NCBI GenBank assembly: GCA_905221605.1
Contig: CAJNDS010000358.1
Location: 622,501 to 686,500, forward strand
Origin: Symbiodinium natans
Taxonomy: Eukaryota > Sar > Dinophyceae > Suessiales > Symbiodiniaceae
Reading direction: 5' to 3'
DNA: 64,000 nucleotides
How positions within the stretch are numbered: the stretch's first letter is position 1; each line of letters opens with the position of its first letter. Below are positions 51,577 through 57,937 of this stretch, piece by piece. Both the position numbers and the translations under genes were made by a program. The notes beneath the pieces are model-generated. The model was given only the letters and a program-made list of their open reading frames with translations, did not search any database and was not told the DNA's origin.

Positions 51577-53980
51577 TTCTCTCGCACTCTCTCTCGTCTT
51601 TCTATGTTGTTTGTCTCTGTGTCTTTCTCAATCCCCCACACTTTGCTCAATCTCTATCCCTTTCCCTCCCTCATCCCGTTCCGCCCCCACCCCACAGCCC
51701 GGGCCCCCCACCCACAAGTCCGGAACCTGCAGTCCCCTCCCCCAACAGCAATAAGAAAGACATCAAAGCAGTAACGCAATGAGCAAAAGCCTCTGACCCA
51801 TTAACCCCAACACCAGCCATTTCTCAGATCCTAAATCGCCCCAAAACTTGAAGCCCTAAACCCGAAACCTCCCCGAAACCCAAAATCCTAAACCATCCAA
51901 AGCCCTCCCGAAAGCCCCAGATTCCTACATAAATCCCTAAAGCCCCAGAGTCCTAGAGCCCTAATCCTAAACCCTAAACCCTGAACCCTAAACCCTAAAC
52001 CCAAAACCCTGAACCCTGAACCCTAAACCCTGAACCCTAACCCAAAACCCTAAACCCTCAGGAGCCGGAGAAGGCCCCCAAGGAGTGCCAGAAGGTCTTC
52101 CACATTCTTCGAGGCAAAGTTGAACTGGGTTTAGGGTTTAGGGTGTAGGGTTTAGGGTTCAGGGTTCAGGGTTCAAACCCTAAACCCTAAACCCTAAACC
52201 CTAAACCGTAAACCCTAAACCCTAAACCCTAAACCCTAAACCCCCCATATCGAGGGACCGTTGGGACCTCCCTTAGAGTGCAGCCCTGCCCAGGCTCCGG
52301 CACCTGGCTTCAGGCGCTGGAGGTCTTGCGCCTGTTTGAGGTCCGCTGGCTTTGAGGGTTTAGGGTTTAGGGTTTAGGGTTTATAGGGTTTAGGGTTTAG
52401 GGTTTATAGGGTTTCGGTTTAGGGTTTAGGGTTTGTAGGGTATAGGGTTGAGAGTTTAGGCTTTAGGGTTTGGGGTTTAGGCCAGGTTTCAGAGATTCGG
52501 AGTTCGGGTTGAGGGCGGGGTTTGGGGCTTTAGGCCCTTTCGGGCCTAGTTGGGACTCCAGGGCCTCTATATGGGCTGCCACGCCCACCCCCCTCCCCCC
52601 ACCCCCATGGTATCTCCCACCCCCCCTCCCTTGTATCCCTGAACCAGTAAACCCCTAAACCCCTAAACCCCTAAACCCCTAAACCCCTAAACCCCCGAAC
52701 CCCTAAACCCTAAACCCTAAACCCCTAAACCCCTAAACCCCTAAACCCCTAAACCCCTAAACCCTAAACCCTAAGCCCTAAACCCTAAACCCTAAACCCT
52801 AAACCCTAAACCCTGGACAGGACGAGCTGACCCATCAGCTGCTAACCCAGGCCTTCGGGATCCTTGCTGCCTGGCGGATCAAGAGGCTTTTGTGGGGTCG
52901 GCTAGGGTTTAGGGTTTAGGGTTTAGGGTTTAGGGTTTGGGACTCAGGGTTTAGGGTTCAGGGTTTAGGGTTTAGGGTTTAGGGTTTAGGGTTTAGGGTT
53001 TAGGGTTTAGGGGGGGTGTGTTTGGAGAGTGTTTTTGGGGCATTTTCGGCTTTGAGGTTTGGGTTTAGGGTTTTTGTGTGTTGGGGTGTTTCCCCTTCTA
53101 CTAACAGTCCTTAGTAGGGATTATAATGGGGGTACTATATTCCCTATCAAGGACTGTTAGTAGAAGGCGGAACATCCTAACTGTTGGGGGTATTGGGTTG
53201 AGGACAAAGTATACCCTACATGTGTGCTGGCAGTAAGGATTGCTGGAGGCCGACGCGCCTCCGTCAGATGGTCATTTAAGGGGTTTAAGAGGGTTTAGGG
53301 CTTAGGGCTTAGGGCTTAGGTCTACGTAGATCCCAAACATCAGACCCTAAACTCGAACCTCTGAGATGTCAACACGCCATGAGCCTCTCATGCGCCTATC
53401 ATATGGGTTGCCGGGGTCTTTCGGAAGCTTTTTAACATGAATAGTCGGGTTAGGGTTTCACAGTTCTGAAGTTACATGGTCCCTTCATATGGGTCCCTTG
53501 CCTTCTTCATAAAGTTCTGAAGGCTGGGGCGCTTGGGTTTAAAAGAGGAGTACATGGGGTTCCCCAATTAAGGGCGCACGGTCAGGCATGCAACTACCCT
53601 AAGCCCTAAGACCGGTGGAGATTCGCCAGCCGGGCTCAGGACCACGACGCCAAAGGCTTCGTGACTCTGGCGGACATGGAGGATGTGTTTGGAGGCTTTC
53701 AGGGGTTTAGGGGTTTAGGGTTTAGGATTTAGGGTTTAGGGTTTAGGGTTTAGGGAGAGGGGTTCAAGAGGGGTATGTAACAAGGTTCCTTAATACTCCC
53801 AAAGGCTCCCGAAGCTTGCCTAAGGTTCCCTATAGGTACCTTCCCCTCCTTCAGAACCCTATAAGAGGCGGTGGTTGGGACGTGGCCGAGATGTTCTCCG
53901 AAGTGGCCGGGTCACTTGATGGGGTCATTACCTACAGCCAGTTCCGCGCCCATCTGTGCACGGAACAGCCAATTCCTTGA
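30353..53980 (+). CDS. CDPK-like protein kinase gene, about 29 exons (spliced model)
   Basis: Ser/Thr protein kinase with C-terminal EF-hand sequence, by architecture a calcium-dependent protein kinase (known role: phosphorylates targets when Ca2+ binds the EF-hands). The model has 1797 coding nt, 598 residues. Approximate landmarks: MGCALSC start (G2, S6: N-myristoylation pattern; C3 and C7 possible palmitoylation); glycine loop LGRGFSGAV 79-87; VAMK Lys102; alpha-C Glu115; HRDLKP Asp192; DFG Asp214; APE 239-241; CDIWSLG 255-261; Arg of HRP about 337; HHWL about 346; junction-like helices 372-424; acidic linker 426-490; EF-hand sequence 475-598. Only loop 544-555 (DHDAKGFVTLAD) is near-canonical. 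Donors are GT, GC or GA; every junction keeps phase. 23.6 kb carries 1.8 kb of code. Kinase identity is very secure; CDPK subfamily probable; individual junctions could shift by a few bases. Confidence 0.85.
30569..30627 (+). CDS. Kinase exon 2
   Basis: After TTGCGAG, completes CGA and reads RQGLLEARTILEILTPRTIS; GC donor. N-terminal extension ahead of the kinase domain. Confidence 0.6.
30687..30700 (+). CDS. Kinase exon 3 (14-nt microexon)
   Basis: After ATCACAG, GATTTCCCCAAGTT reads DFPK plus two bases of Phe; GC donor. Needed for phase between exons 2 and 4. Longer readings of this island are possible. Confidence 0.4.
31583..31650 (+). CDS. Kinase exon 4 (glycine loop, first half)
   Basis: After GAGGCAG, reads LRYHRSHILEDDYSQTRQVL then GR and the first base of Gly. 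'D-x-Y ... VLGRG' is the standard entry to a kinase domain. Donor GC (GCTCTT); exon 5 also begins GCT. Confidence 0.8.
32067..32156. repeat. 20-bp direct repeats bordering a CCCTAAA array
   Basis: CGTAGGCCCCAACCTCAGCA at 32067-32086 and 32137-32156, identical; the second copy holds the acceptor of kinase exon 5. Confidence 0.95.
32158..32228 (+). CDS. Kinase exon 5 (glycine loop, VAMK)
   Basis: Reads GFSGAVLMAKSIKTGEKVAM then KTLQ: subdomains I-II, with the ATP-binding lysine in VAMK. Acceptor CAGCAG lies at the end of a 20-bp direct repeat that borders the upstream array. GT donor. Confidence 0.92.
32752..32822 (+). CDS. Kinase exon 6 (alpha-C)
   Basis: After TTCCCAG, reads EKTIKHMTREVDLLLSVSHP then HVV: subdomains III-IV with the conserved Glu of REV and the H-P-H-V turn. 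Ends AG^GCGG (GC donor); exon 7 begins GC. Confidence 0.9.
33287..33345 (+). CDS. Kinase exon 7 (hinge)
   Basis: After TGCGAG, reads (R)LLDVYEKPMSLTVVTELLE, subdomains IV-V. GA donor (GACCTT) before an in-frame TAG; exon 8 also begins GA. Confidence 0.88.
34040..34084 (+). CDS. Kinase exon 8
   Basis: After CGCGAG, supplies GGTLQSLLLETLVVR, so the hinge reads ELLEGGTLQSLL as in other kinases. The donor is the least clear in the model (CGTTTAG, merging into an array). Confidence 0.65.
35597..35724 (-). repeat. Long CCCTAAA array
   Basis: About 18 C-strand units inside the kinase intron between exons 8 and 9. Confidence 0.97.
36230..36299 (+). CDS. Kinase exon 9 (alpha-E)
   Basis: After TTCTTTAG, reads CPEEAAAAAWQMFQAVDYLH then RN, subdomain VIA; GC donor in TT^GCGACG. 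Confidence 0.9.
37088..37112 (+). CDS. Kinase exon 10 (catalytic loop)
   Basis: 25-nt exon after CCCAAG; with exon 9 reads LIIHRDLKP, with catalytic Asp192 and Lys194. GA donor; exon 11 also begins GAC. Confidence 0.92.
37137..37335 (+). repeat. GTTTGGG-rich array
   Basis: GGGTTTGGGG units with TTTAGGG and a recurring GTGGTTTAGGG junction, just after kinase exon 10. Confidence 0.9.
37938..38008. repeat. (TA)n microsatellite
   Basis: TA-rich block with GTATGTATG centre, inside the intron between kinase exons 10 and 11. Confidence 0.95.
38430..38454 (+). CDS. Kinase exon 11 (25-nt microexon)
   Basis: After GGCCAG, reads DNFMFAGP plus one base; supplies the conserved Asn that follows DLKP-[DE]. 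GA donor; exon 12 begins GA. Confidence 0.82.
38609..38765. mobile_element. CGGAGGTTCATGG.ACTTATTA MITE
   Basis: Inverted ends GGAGGTTCATGGCACTTATT / AATAAGTACCATGCGCCTCC, 157 bp, with three internal AGTACAGTTA repeats. Related palindromes 32868-32985 and 35977-36081. Confidence 0.82.
39340..39449. mobile_element. CCCGGATCTTCCAAAACCCC MITE
   Basis: Inverted ends CCCGGATCTTCCAAAACCCC / GGGGTTTTGGAAGATCTGGG, 110 bp, in the kinase intron before exon 12. Confidence 0.88.
39503..39588 (+). CDS. Kinase exon 12 (DFG, activation loop)
   Basis: After GCGCAG, reads FGEGDLKLIDFGFCKHFTPG then KLMKSAWA: subdomain VII Mg-binding DFG and the activation segment. GC donor. Confidence 0.93.
40479..40846. repeat. 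Minisatellite around GTGCCCAACAGGGCCGGTCG
   Basis: Five copies of CCCTTGAGTGCCCAACAGGG followed by CCGGTCGATTTGC (from about 40479, 40570, 40668, 40750, 40803), two with a GGCCAAGGCC run and (CG)n. In the kinase intron before exon 13. Confidence 0.88.
41135..41187 (+). CDS. Kinase exon 13 (APE)
   Basis: After TTCAAG, reads GTLSYMAPEVLQHQQPC: subdomain VIII, GT..Y.APE. The 3' junction is uncertain by a few bases (AG^GGATAG or AGG^GATAG). Confidence 0.9.
41901..41966 (+). CDS. Kinase exon 14 (subdomain IX)
   Basis: After GCCGAG, reads (R)YTFTCDIWSLGVIIFRCLAG then Y and two bases of Leu: the D-x-W-S-x-G motif. GT donor before an in-frame TAG. Confidence 0.9.
41992..42101. mobile_element. AGCCCAGTGGTACCCTTTT MITE, copy in kinase intron 14
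   Basis: Begins 25 bp after exon 14; core CAAGGTTCCC-like, then GTAACCAACCCCAAAA. Confidence 0.8.
42851..43489. mobile_element. 639-bp element with perfect 30-bp TIRs
   Basis: Left TIR 42851-42880 (TTGGGTTCGGCCGGTCCACA...) and right TIR 43460-43489 are exact inverses. The 8-bp CCCTAAAC on each side could be a target-site duplication. Interior: three copies of a CTAACA.TCACCA.CAGCAGA block (42871, 43131, 43340) separated by GTGCTATTTCTG minisatellite. Non-autonomous DNA transposon, by structure hAT- or Mutator-like; no transposase. Confidence 0.88.
43685..43754 (+). CDS. Kinase exon 15
   Basis: After GTTAAG, completes Leu and reads PFQDQAAAHPMLAQNFEDIF then TFL, giving the canonical GYLPF. 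GC donor; a TTTTGGG-type inverted element follows. Confidence 0.8.
44171..44256. repeat. 15-bp direct repeats bordering a CCCTAAA array
   Basis: GGTCCAAGGGAGCCA at 44171-44185 and 44242-44256, identical. Confidence 0.95.
45166..45298. mobile_element. CCCGGATCTT MITE split by a telomere-type array
   Basis: Ends CCCGGATCTTTCATAAAACC / GGGCTTTTTGAAAGATCCGG; three CCCTAAA units (45208-45228) interrupt it. 40 bp upstream of kinase exon 16. Confidence 0.85.
45337..45381 (+). CDS. Kinase exon 16
   Basis: After TTGCAAG, reads DRIKSRILQGKVQLQ, subdomain X ('I..GK'). GA donor (GACGCG); exon 17 begins GAC. Confidence 0.82.
45782..45906. repeat. 22-bp direct repeats bordering a TTTAGGG array
   Basis: GGGTCCTTAAGGGAGGGGGG followed by GT at 45782-45803 and 45885-45906, identical, around about 10 G-strand units. 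Confidence 0.95.
46196..46233 (+). CDS. Kinase exon 17
   Basis: 38-nt exon after TTTCAAG; reads DKNAWKKQSSDA plus AG; supplies the W..(S)..A motif ahead of the subdomain XI helix. GC donor. Confidence 0.75.
46820..46868 (+). CDS. Kinase exon 18 (subdomain XI)
   Basis: After CCGAAG, reads (R)QFVKSLLTVDPAHRPT, with the conserved Arg of subdomain XI. GC donor (GCCCCT); exon 19 also begins GCCC. Confidence 0.92.
47221..47316 (+). CDS. Kinase exon 19 (end of catalytic domain)
   Basis: After GCCGAG, reads AQTALRHHWLCRRYCTGARS then CGRKSTLARSIS; 'AL.HHWL' closes the kinase fold. From about 47263 another frame (HGREKLRQEVDLGSEHFS) is also strongly coding-like, so a frameshift or different splicing is possible. 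Confidence 0.75.
47600..47787 (-). repeat. Long CCCTAAA array
   Basis: About 26 C-strand units upstream of kinase exon 20. Confidence 0.97.
47820..47874 (+). CDS. Kinase exon 20 (junction region)
   Basis: After TTTTTCAG, reads LREPDVPGTFARACIMLL, helical like the CDPK junction; GC donor. Frame set by phase to exon 21. Confidence 0.55.
48086..48107 (+). CDS. Kinase exon 21 (22-nt microexon)
   Basis: After TTCACAG, completes Asp and reads ASQEVL plus AG; GT donor. Confidence 0.5.
48191..48303. repeat. 57-bp tandem duplication
   Basis: CCTAAACTCTCTTTTCGGCG plus GGTTGGGACCA..AGAAAGCTCT occurs twice head to tail; in the intron between kinase exons 21 and 22. Confidence 0.85.
48545..48602 (+). 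CDS. Kinase exon 22
   Basis: After TTGCGAG, reads (R)LLMWLKCHVGDEALAFILA, resembling the 'A...L.DEE...L' end of the CDPK junction. The GT donor coincides with the start of a MITE-like element. Confidence 0.7.
49668..49692 (+). CDS. Kinase exon 23 (25-nt microexon)
   Basis: After CTTGCAG, reads AQDTLNNE plus one base; GA donor (GACTTG), exon 24 begins GA. Supported by phase only. Confidence 0.45.
49746..49894 (+). CDS. Kinase exon 24 (charged linker)
   Basis: Longest exon. Reads (R)DKPKSLADHEAVTKNRDVTK, then NTPGKAKVTEEDDEPTSGAA and ATADDGATQ: low-complexity, acidic, probably disordered. GA donor before TGA 49898; exon 25 begins GAG like the intron. Confidence 0.72.
51003..51600. repeat. CTTT/CTTTTT-rich tract
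   Basis: About 600 bp of pyrimidine-rich CTTT repeats in the kinase intron between exons 24 and 25; gives long low-complexity FLSFFL frames that are not genes. Confidence 0.95.
52062..52118 (+). CDS. Kinase exon 25
   Basis: After CCCTCAG, reads EPEKAPKECQKVFHILRGK; phase 0 both ends, GT donor. Start of the EF-hand region. Confidence 0.72.
52626..52814 (-). repeat. CCCTAAA and CCCCTAAA array
   Basis: Octamer CCCCTAAA units, then heptamers, ending 7 nt before kinase exon 26. Confidence 0.95.
52821..52896 (+). CDS. Kinase exon 26
   Basis: After TGGACAG, reads DELTHQLLTQAFGILAAWRI then KRLLW plus one base of Gly; GT donor. Two helices, the second leading into the loop in exon 27. Confidence 0.72.
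53086..53178. mobile_element. GGGATGTTCCCC MITE, copy in kinase intron 26
   Basis: CTTCTACTAACAGTCCTTAG / CTATCAAGGACTGTTAGTAG ends; about 90 bp, between exons 26 and 27. Confidence 0.85.
53238..53282 (+). CDS. Kinase exon 27 (degenerate EF-hand)
   Basis: After AGTAAG, reads LLEADAPPSDGHLR: EF-hand-like E helix then D-A-P-P-S-D-G-x-L, with altered loop spacing. GT donor. Confidence 0.7.
53611..53694 (+). CDS. Kinase exon 28 (EF-hand loop)
   Basis: After CCTAAG, completes Asp and reads RWRFASRAQDHDAKGFVTLA then DMEDVFG. Loop DHDAKGFVTLAD has D1, D3, K5, G6, V8 and D12 (D instead of the usual E). GC donor; exon 29 begins GC. Confidence 0.88.
53868..53980 (+). CDS. Kinase exon 29 (last EF-hand, stop)
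   Basis: After TAAGAG, reads GGWDVAEMFSEVAGSLDGVI then TYSQFRAHLCTEQPIP and TGA 53978-53980. The F..V...LDGVITYSQF motif is a C-terminal EF-hand lacking several ligands. Confidence 0.88.
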
Positions 53981-55112
53981 GTTTATGCATCATTTTCTGG
54001 GCAAGCTGCCCTTCAAGACGTGGAGCGCACATGTACAGTAGACAGGAGACTTCGTCATCTGCTTTTCAAGTCTTTTCCTTGGGGCCCAAGACTACATCCC
54101 CCTTTCATTCCGTTTGACTGTGAGCCTGGCTATCTTGGAATGGTGTAGTGTCTGGGCCCTGACGAGACAACCGTAGACCCCTGACGTTTCGGAGTGGAAG
54201 TAGATCACCAACTGCATCTTGCCCCCTAAGCCCGCATCCCAAAACCCTGTATATAAACCCTTTGGCAGGATCGGGGGTGTACACCGCAGGACGGGCCCCC
54301 TGAACATGTCATGACTAGGGGGCACCTCCTTGTGCCTAATGGCCTAACGTGTACCTCGTGAAGCGGGCCTTCGCGACCGCGCTTTGCGAGATCCACCCAC
54401 CAGGCTGCCACCGTCACGCCAAGCTGACGGTGAGCTAGCTCATGCCACAAAGACCGGATAAAGATGCCATAGACTAGGAGTCGTCAACCACCAGACATAT
54501 TCAACCTCTAAAGCCCCACCTTTGTAAATAACACTCACCCTAAACTCACTTTAGCCCCCCTAACCCCCTGCCTTTCTAAATAGAAAACACCCTAATTTTT
54601 TTCCGAGTTGAGCGAACAAATGCGATCCACCTTCTTGGTGTTTGGGTTGTGAAAACCGTGCCTCTGTACTGGCACATCTGATGGCCCTCTTGGCCCTATA
54701 GTACAGGGGGAGGAAAAACACCTCCTCCTAAGCTACCATCCTCTTTGGGATGCTACCAGAGGTTGTACCTCATGAGAGGAATGAACCTCCTGGCAAAACG
54801 TTCCTCAGGGTTTCTGGTGCATTGGGTGCAAACCGTAAGAGGAAATCGGCCAGGGGTGTGTTCTCTGGCAGCGAGGATGAACCTCAGCTTATCATCCTCT
54901 TTGGGATGCTACCAGAGGCTGGTACCTCATGAGAGGTTAGGAACCTCCTGACAAAAGGGCCCTCAAGGCCTTTGGTGCACTCTGTGCAGGCTGTTAGAGG
55001 GAGGCGGTCAGGGGTGGTTTCTCTGGTAGCGAGGATGACCTTCAATAAAAAAAACACCCTAAATTGGCCTTAAACTCAATTCAGCCCCGCTTGACAGACA
55101 CACATGCTCAGT
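53981..55112. other. 3' flank of the kinase gene, nearly free of telomere-type repeats
   Basis: About 1.1 kb without TTTAGGG arrays, in contrast to all introns. Short ORFs on both strands (for example minus 54226-54450) look coding-like but are unsupported. Likely 3' UTR plus spacer. Confidence 0.5.
54731..55041. repeat. 155-bp tandem duplication
   Basis: Unit at 54731 (AGCTACCATCCTCTTTGGGA...) recurs from 54886 with scattered substitutions; each copy ends with a GCGAGGATGA-type motif. The two copies encode similar overlapping peptides (LP E/EA ..PHER) but no gene is evident. Confidence 0.85.
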
Positions 55113-55197
55113 TCCAGAAGTCCGATTTCCGAGTGGATGGGCATGCTGCATGCGCCCACAAGAGCTGCCCGCCAGGGAGCAGCTCTTCGCTTTCAGA
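55113..55197 (+). CDS. Candidate first exon seen of a downstream gene
   Basis: After GCTCAG, the frame FQKSDFRVDGHAACAHKSCP then PGSSSSLS is open and coding-like; a second frame starts MGMLHAPTRAARQGAALRFQ. Choice unresolved. Confidence 0.35.
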
Positions 55198-55964
55198 GTT
55201 TCGGGTTTAGGATTTAGGGTTTAGGGTTCAGGGTTACCTGGAGTAACCCTTTCTGCCCTTAGAACAGGGACACACGCCAGAACTGTGGGGTATGTTTAGG
55301 GTTTTATTAGCATTTAGGGCGTTTAGGGTTTAGGGTCTAGGGTCTTTGTGGCAGTGGCCGGGTGGTAAGCGGTGGGACAGTATTTGTCCGATACCCGCTC
55401 GCCTGCTTGTGATGAAAACTGCCTCGCTGTCTTGAGGGTTCGGCGAATTTTAGCTAGGCTTGGCTAAGGTGGGATTGTAGCTAGGGGCTAAGCCCTAAAC
55501 CCTACACCCTAAACCCCAAACCCTAAACGCAAGGAGTTTTGAGTTTTGGGGCTTAGGGTATCCTACACCTCAGAACCGGCATCTTAAGCAATAGCCGTGG
55601 AATTTCTGACAGGCACCCCCCCCCCCCCCCCCCCCAAAGCCGCCTATAAGAACCTGGGTTTAGGGTTGAGGGTCTAGGGTCTAGGGTTTAGACCTTTCAG
55701 CAAAAAAAGCTAGCCGATACAGTCTGTGTAACATAAAGATGTGCTACTCTTTGCTTAAGAACCAAACAAAATTGAACAGATGTTCTTCCTTGTAAGGGGA
55801 GTTTCCGGATTATGTTCTTCTTGTTTGTTTTTTTGGCGGGGGGTTCTCAAGCAAATAGTAGTACCAAGAACAACAACAAAACAACAACAACAATAATAAT
55901 AATGACAAAACTAATGATAATAATAATATTAATAATAGTAGTAATACGTACATAAAGTAAGTAA

Positions 55965-55965
<1 letters not shown>

Positions 55966-55995
<30 letters not shown>

Positions 55996-56017
55996 TGTAT
56001 GTATGTATGTATGTATG
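55966..56017. repeat. (ATGT)n microsatellite
   Basis: Thirteen perfect ATGT units following (AAT)n. Confidence 0.97.
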
Positions 56018-56432
56018 AAAGTATACACACATGCACATATACATATATGTACATATGCATGAGGCTGCATGCTCTGCGAGCGGCTGCGGTCGCCTCAGAG
56101 TGTCGCAGAACCTTGAAGTGGCGGTCAGGGTTTAGGGTTGAGGGTTGAGGGTTTGGGGTTTCTTGGATCAGGGTTACTGCACTCTGCTTGCCTTGGGAGG
56201 TCTCTGAACAGAAACTGGCTTGAAGGTTTTGTGTTTCCTCAAAGTGGACATCTACATCCTGACGATCGTCAGTTTCAAGACGGTTGATGCGTTGCAGGGT
56301 GAGGGCTTTAAGCCCCAAACCCTGAAACTTATAAGCCCTACACCCTACGCCCTAACCCTAAACCTTAAACCCCAAACCCTAAACCGAGAGTAGGCTCAAG
56401 GGCCCTCGGGATTTTGACCTCAACTGTATGAG

Positions 56433-56480
56433 GACGAATCTGCCTTGGCTTTCGAGGGCGCATATGACACCACCCTGGCG
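56433..56480 (+). CDS. Candidate exon, downstream gene
   Basis: After TATGAG, 16 codons read DESALAFEGAYDTTLA; phase 0, GT donor at the next array. Confidence 0.55.
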
Positions 56481-56692
56481 GTTTTAGGGTTTAGGGTTTA
56501 GGGTTTAGGACTAGGGTTTAGGGTTTAGGGATTTAGGGTTTATGGCTTAGGGTTTTAGGGGTTTAGTCTAAAAGGTGAGTTTTGAGTTCAGGGTTTAGGG
56601 GTTTAGGGTTTAGGGGTTTAGGGTTTAGGGTTGGGGGTTTGGGGTTTAGGGTTTAGGGTATGAGTTCAAGGCGTGGCCTATGCCAGACGCAG

Positions 56693-56760
56693 GGACTTCT
56701 ACCGCTCTTCGGTCGGAAAGGCGGCGTCTTGGAGCTAGGGTCATGCACGGAAGAGGGCAT
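56693..56760 (+). CDS. Candidate exon, downstream gene
   Basis: After GACGCAG, reads GLLPLFGRKGGVLELGSCTE; 3' end uncertain. Confidence 0.5.
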
Positions 56761-57229
56761 GCCGGCTTTGGGGTTCAGGGCTTAGGGGCGTGTAGCATTT
56801 TGCTCACCCTAAACCCTAAACCCTAAACCCTAAACCCTAAACCCTAAACCCTAAACCCTAAACCCTTGAGGGTCCGGGGTTTAGCGATTTTTCTGGCGGC
56901 GGGGGGAGGGGTTGGGGTTTACTGTGATTTTAGATCCTTAGCCAGTTTGGGTTTGTTGGGTTTCTCCTAGGTAGGATAAGGCTCTCTTAGACAGGGGCCT
57001 TATTCAGAGGGTCTATATCCCCAGGGGTCCCCCTAATCCTATCCCCTAGTTTCTTATATGGCAGCTAGAGTTTTTTGTTGTGCCTACCCTCCTAAGGGTC
57101 TGCCGAGTGATACTCAGGCCTTAGGGCGGCAGGGTGTGGTTTAGGGTTTAGGGTTTAGGGTTTAGGGTTTAGGGTTTGGGGTTTAGGGCTTAGGGCTTAG
57201 GGCTCAGGGCTTAGGGCTTAGGGCCTTAG

Positions 57230-57281
57230 GATGAAATTCTTTGGAGCCTGCGTTCAAATCGACGGACGAACGGCATGCCCG
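57230..57281 (+). CDS. Candidate exon, downstream gene
   Basis: After CCTTAG, reads DEILWSLRSNRRTNGMP plus one base; GC donor; joins 57535-57560 (also starts GC). Confidence 0.6.
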
Positions 57282-57534
57282 GCAAACCTTAAGCCTTAAA
57301 CCCCATACTCCCTAACCCTAAACCCTAAACCCTAAACCCTAAGTATAAACCCTGAATATAAACCCTAAATATAAACCCTATATATAAACCCTATAAACCT
57401 CATAAACCCTATACACCCTATACACCCTATAAACCCTCCTATAAACCCTATAAACCCTATAAACCCTATCATAAACCCTATAAACCCTATACTAAACCCC
57501 ATATGCCCCTAAGCCCTATTCAGCCTGCTGGCAG

Positions 57535-57560
57535 GCCTTGAGCCACCACGTCCGCAGCAG
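57535..57560 (+). CDS. Candidate microexon, downstream gene
   Basis: After CTGGCAG, completes Gly and reads LEPPRPQQ; consensus donor GTAAGC. Confidence 0.55.
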
Positions 57561-57898
57561 GTAAGCACCTTCTTGCGCAGCTCAGCTGCAAGGGAACCGG
57601 GTAATTGGAGATGGGCATTTGTTTAGGGTTTAGGGTTTAGGGTTTAGGGTTTAGGGTTTAGGGTTTAGGGTTTAGGGTTTAGGTACTAAGTAGAGGTAAC
57701 TATGGTTATAAACCCGGAACCCTAAATTAACCCCTAGCCTAAGTACCCTACTTATAAGTGCGCATGAACCTTCCAGTATGACCTTGGGATATTTTGTTTC
57801 CGTGCTTGGTCTGGACAGGGAAAACTCTAAAGACCTAAACTCTTTTTTGGGTTTAGGGATTTGGGTTTTGGGTTGGGGGAGAGGCCAGCCTAGTGCAG

Positions 57899-57937
57899 CT
57901 GTGGTTTAAGCTCACGTCGCCCATTGCGACCGCCATG
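57899..57937 (+). CDS. Candidate exon, downstream gene
   Basis: After AGTGCAG, 13 codons read LWFKLTSPIATAM; phase 0, GTTTTA donor. Confidence 0.55.

Noticed and set aside
50934-51782. 282-residue ORF rich in FLSFFLSFF
   Set aside because: Translation of a CTTT pyrimidine tract inside a kinase intron; no globular sequence.
56129-56318. Minus-strand exon LQRINRLETDDRQDVDVHFE..
   Set aside because: Good composition, but isolated on the opposite strand amid + strand exons, with no partner exon in phase.
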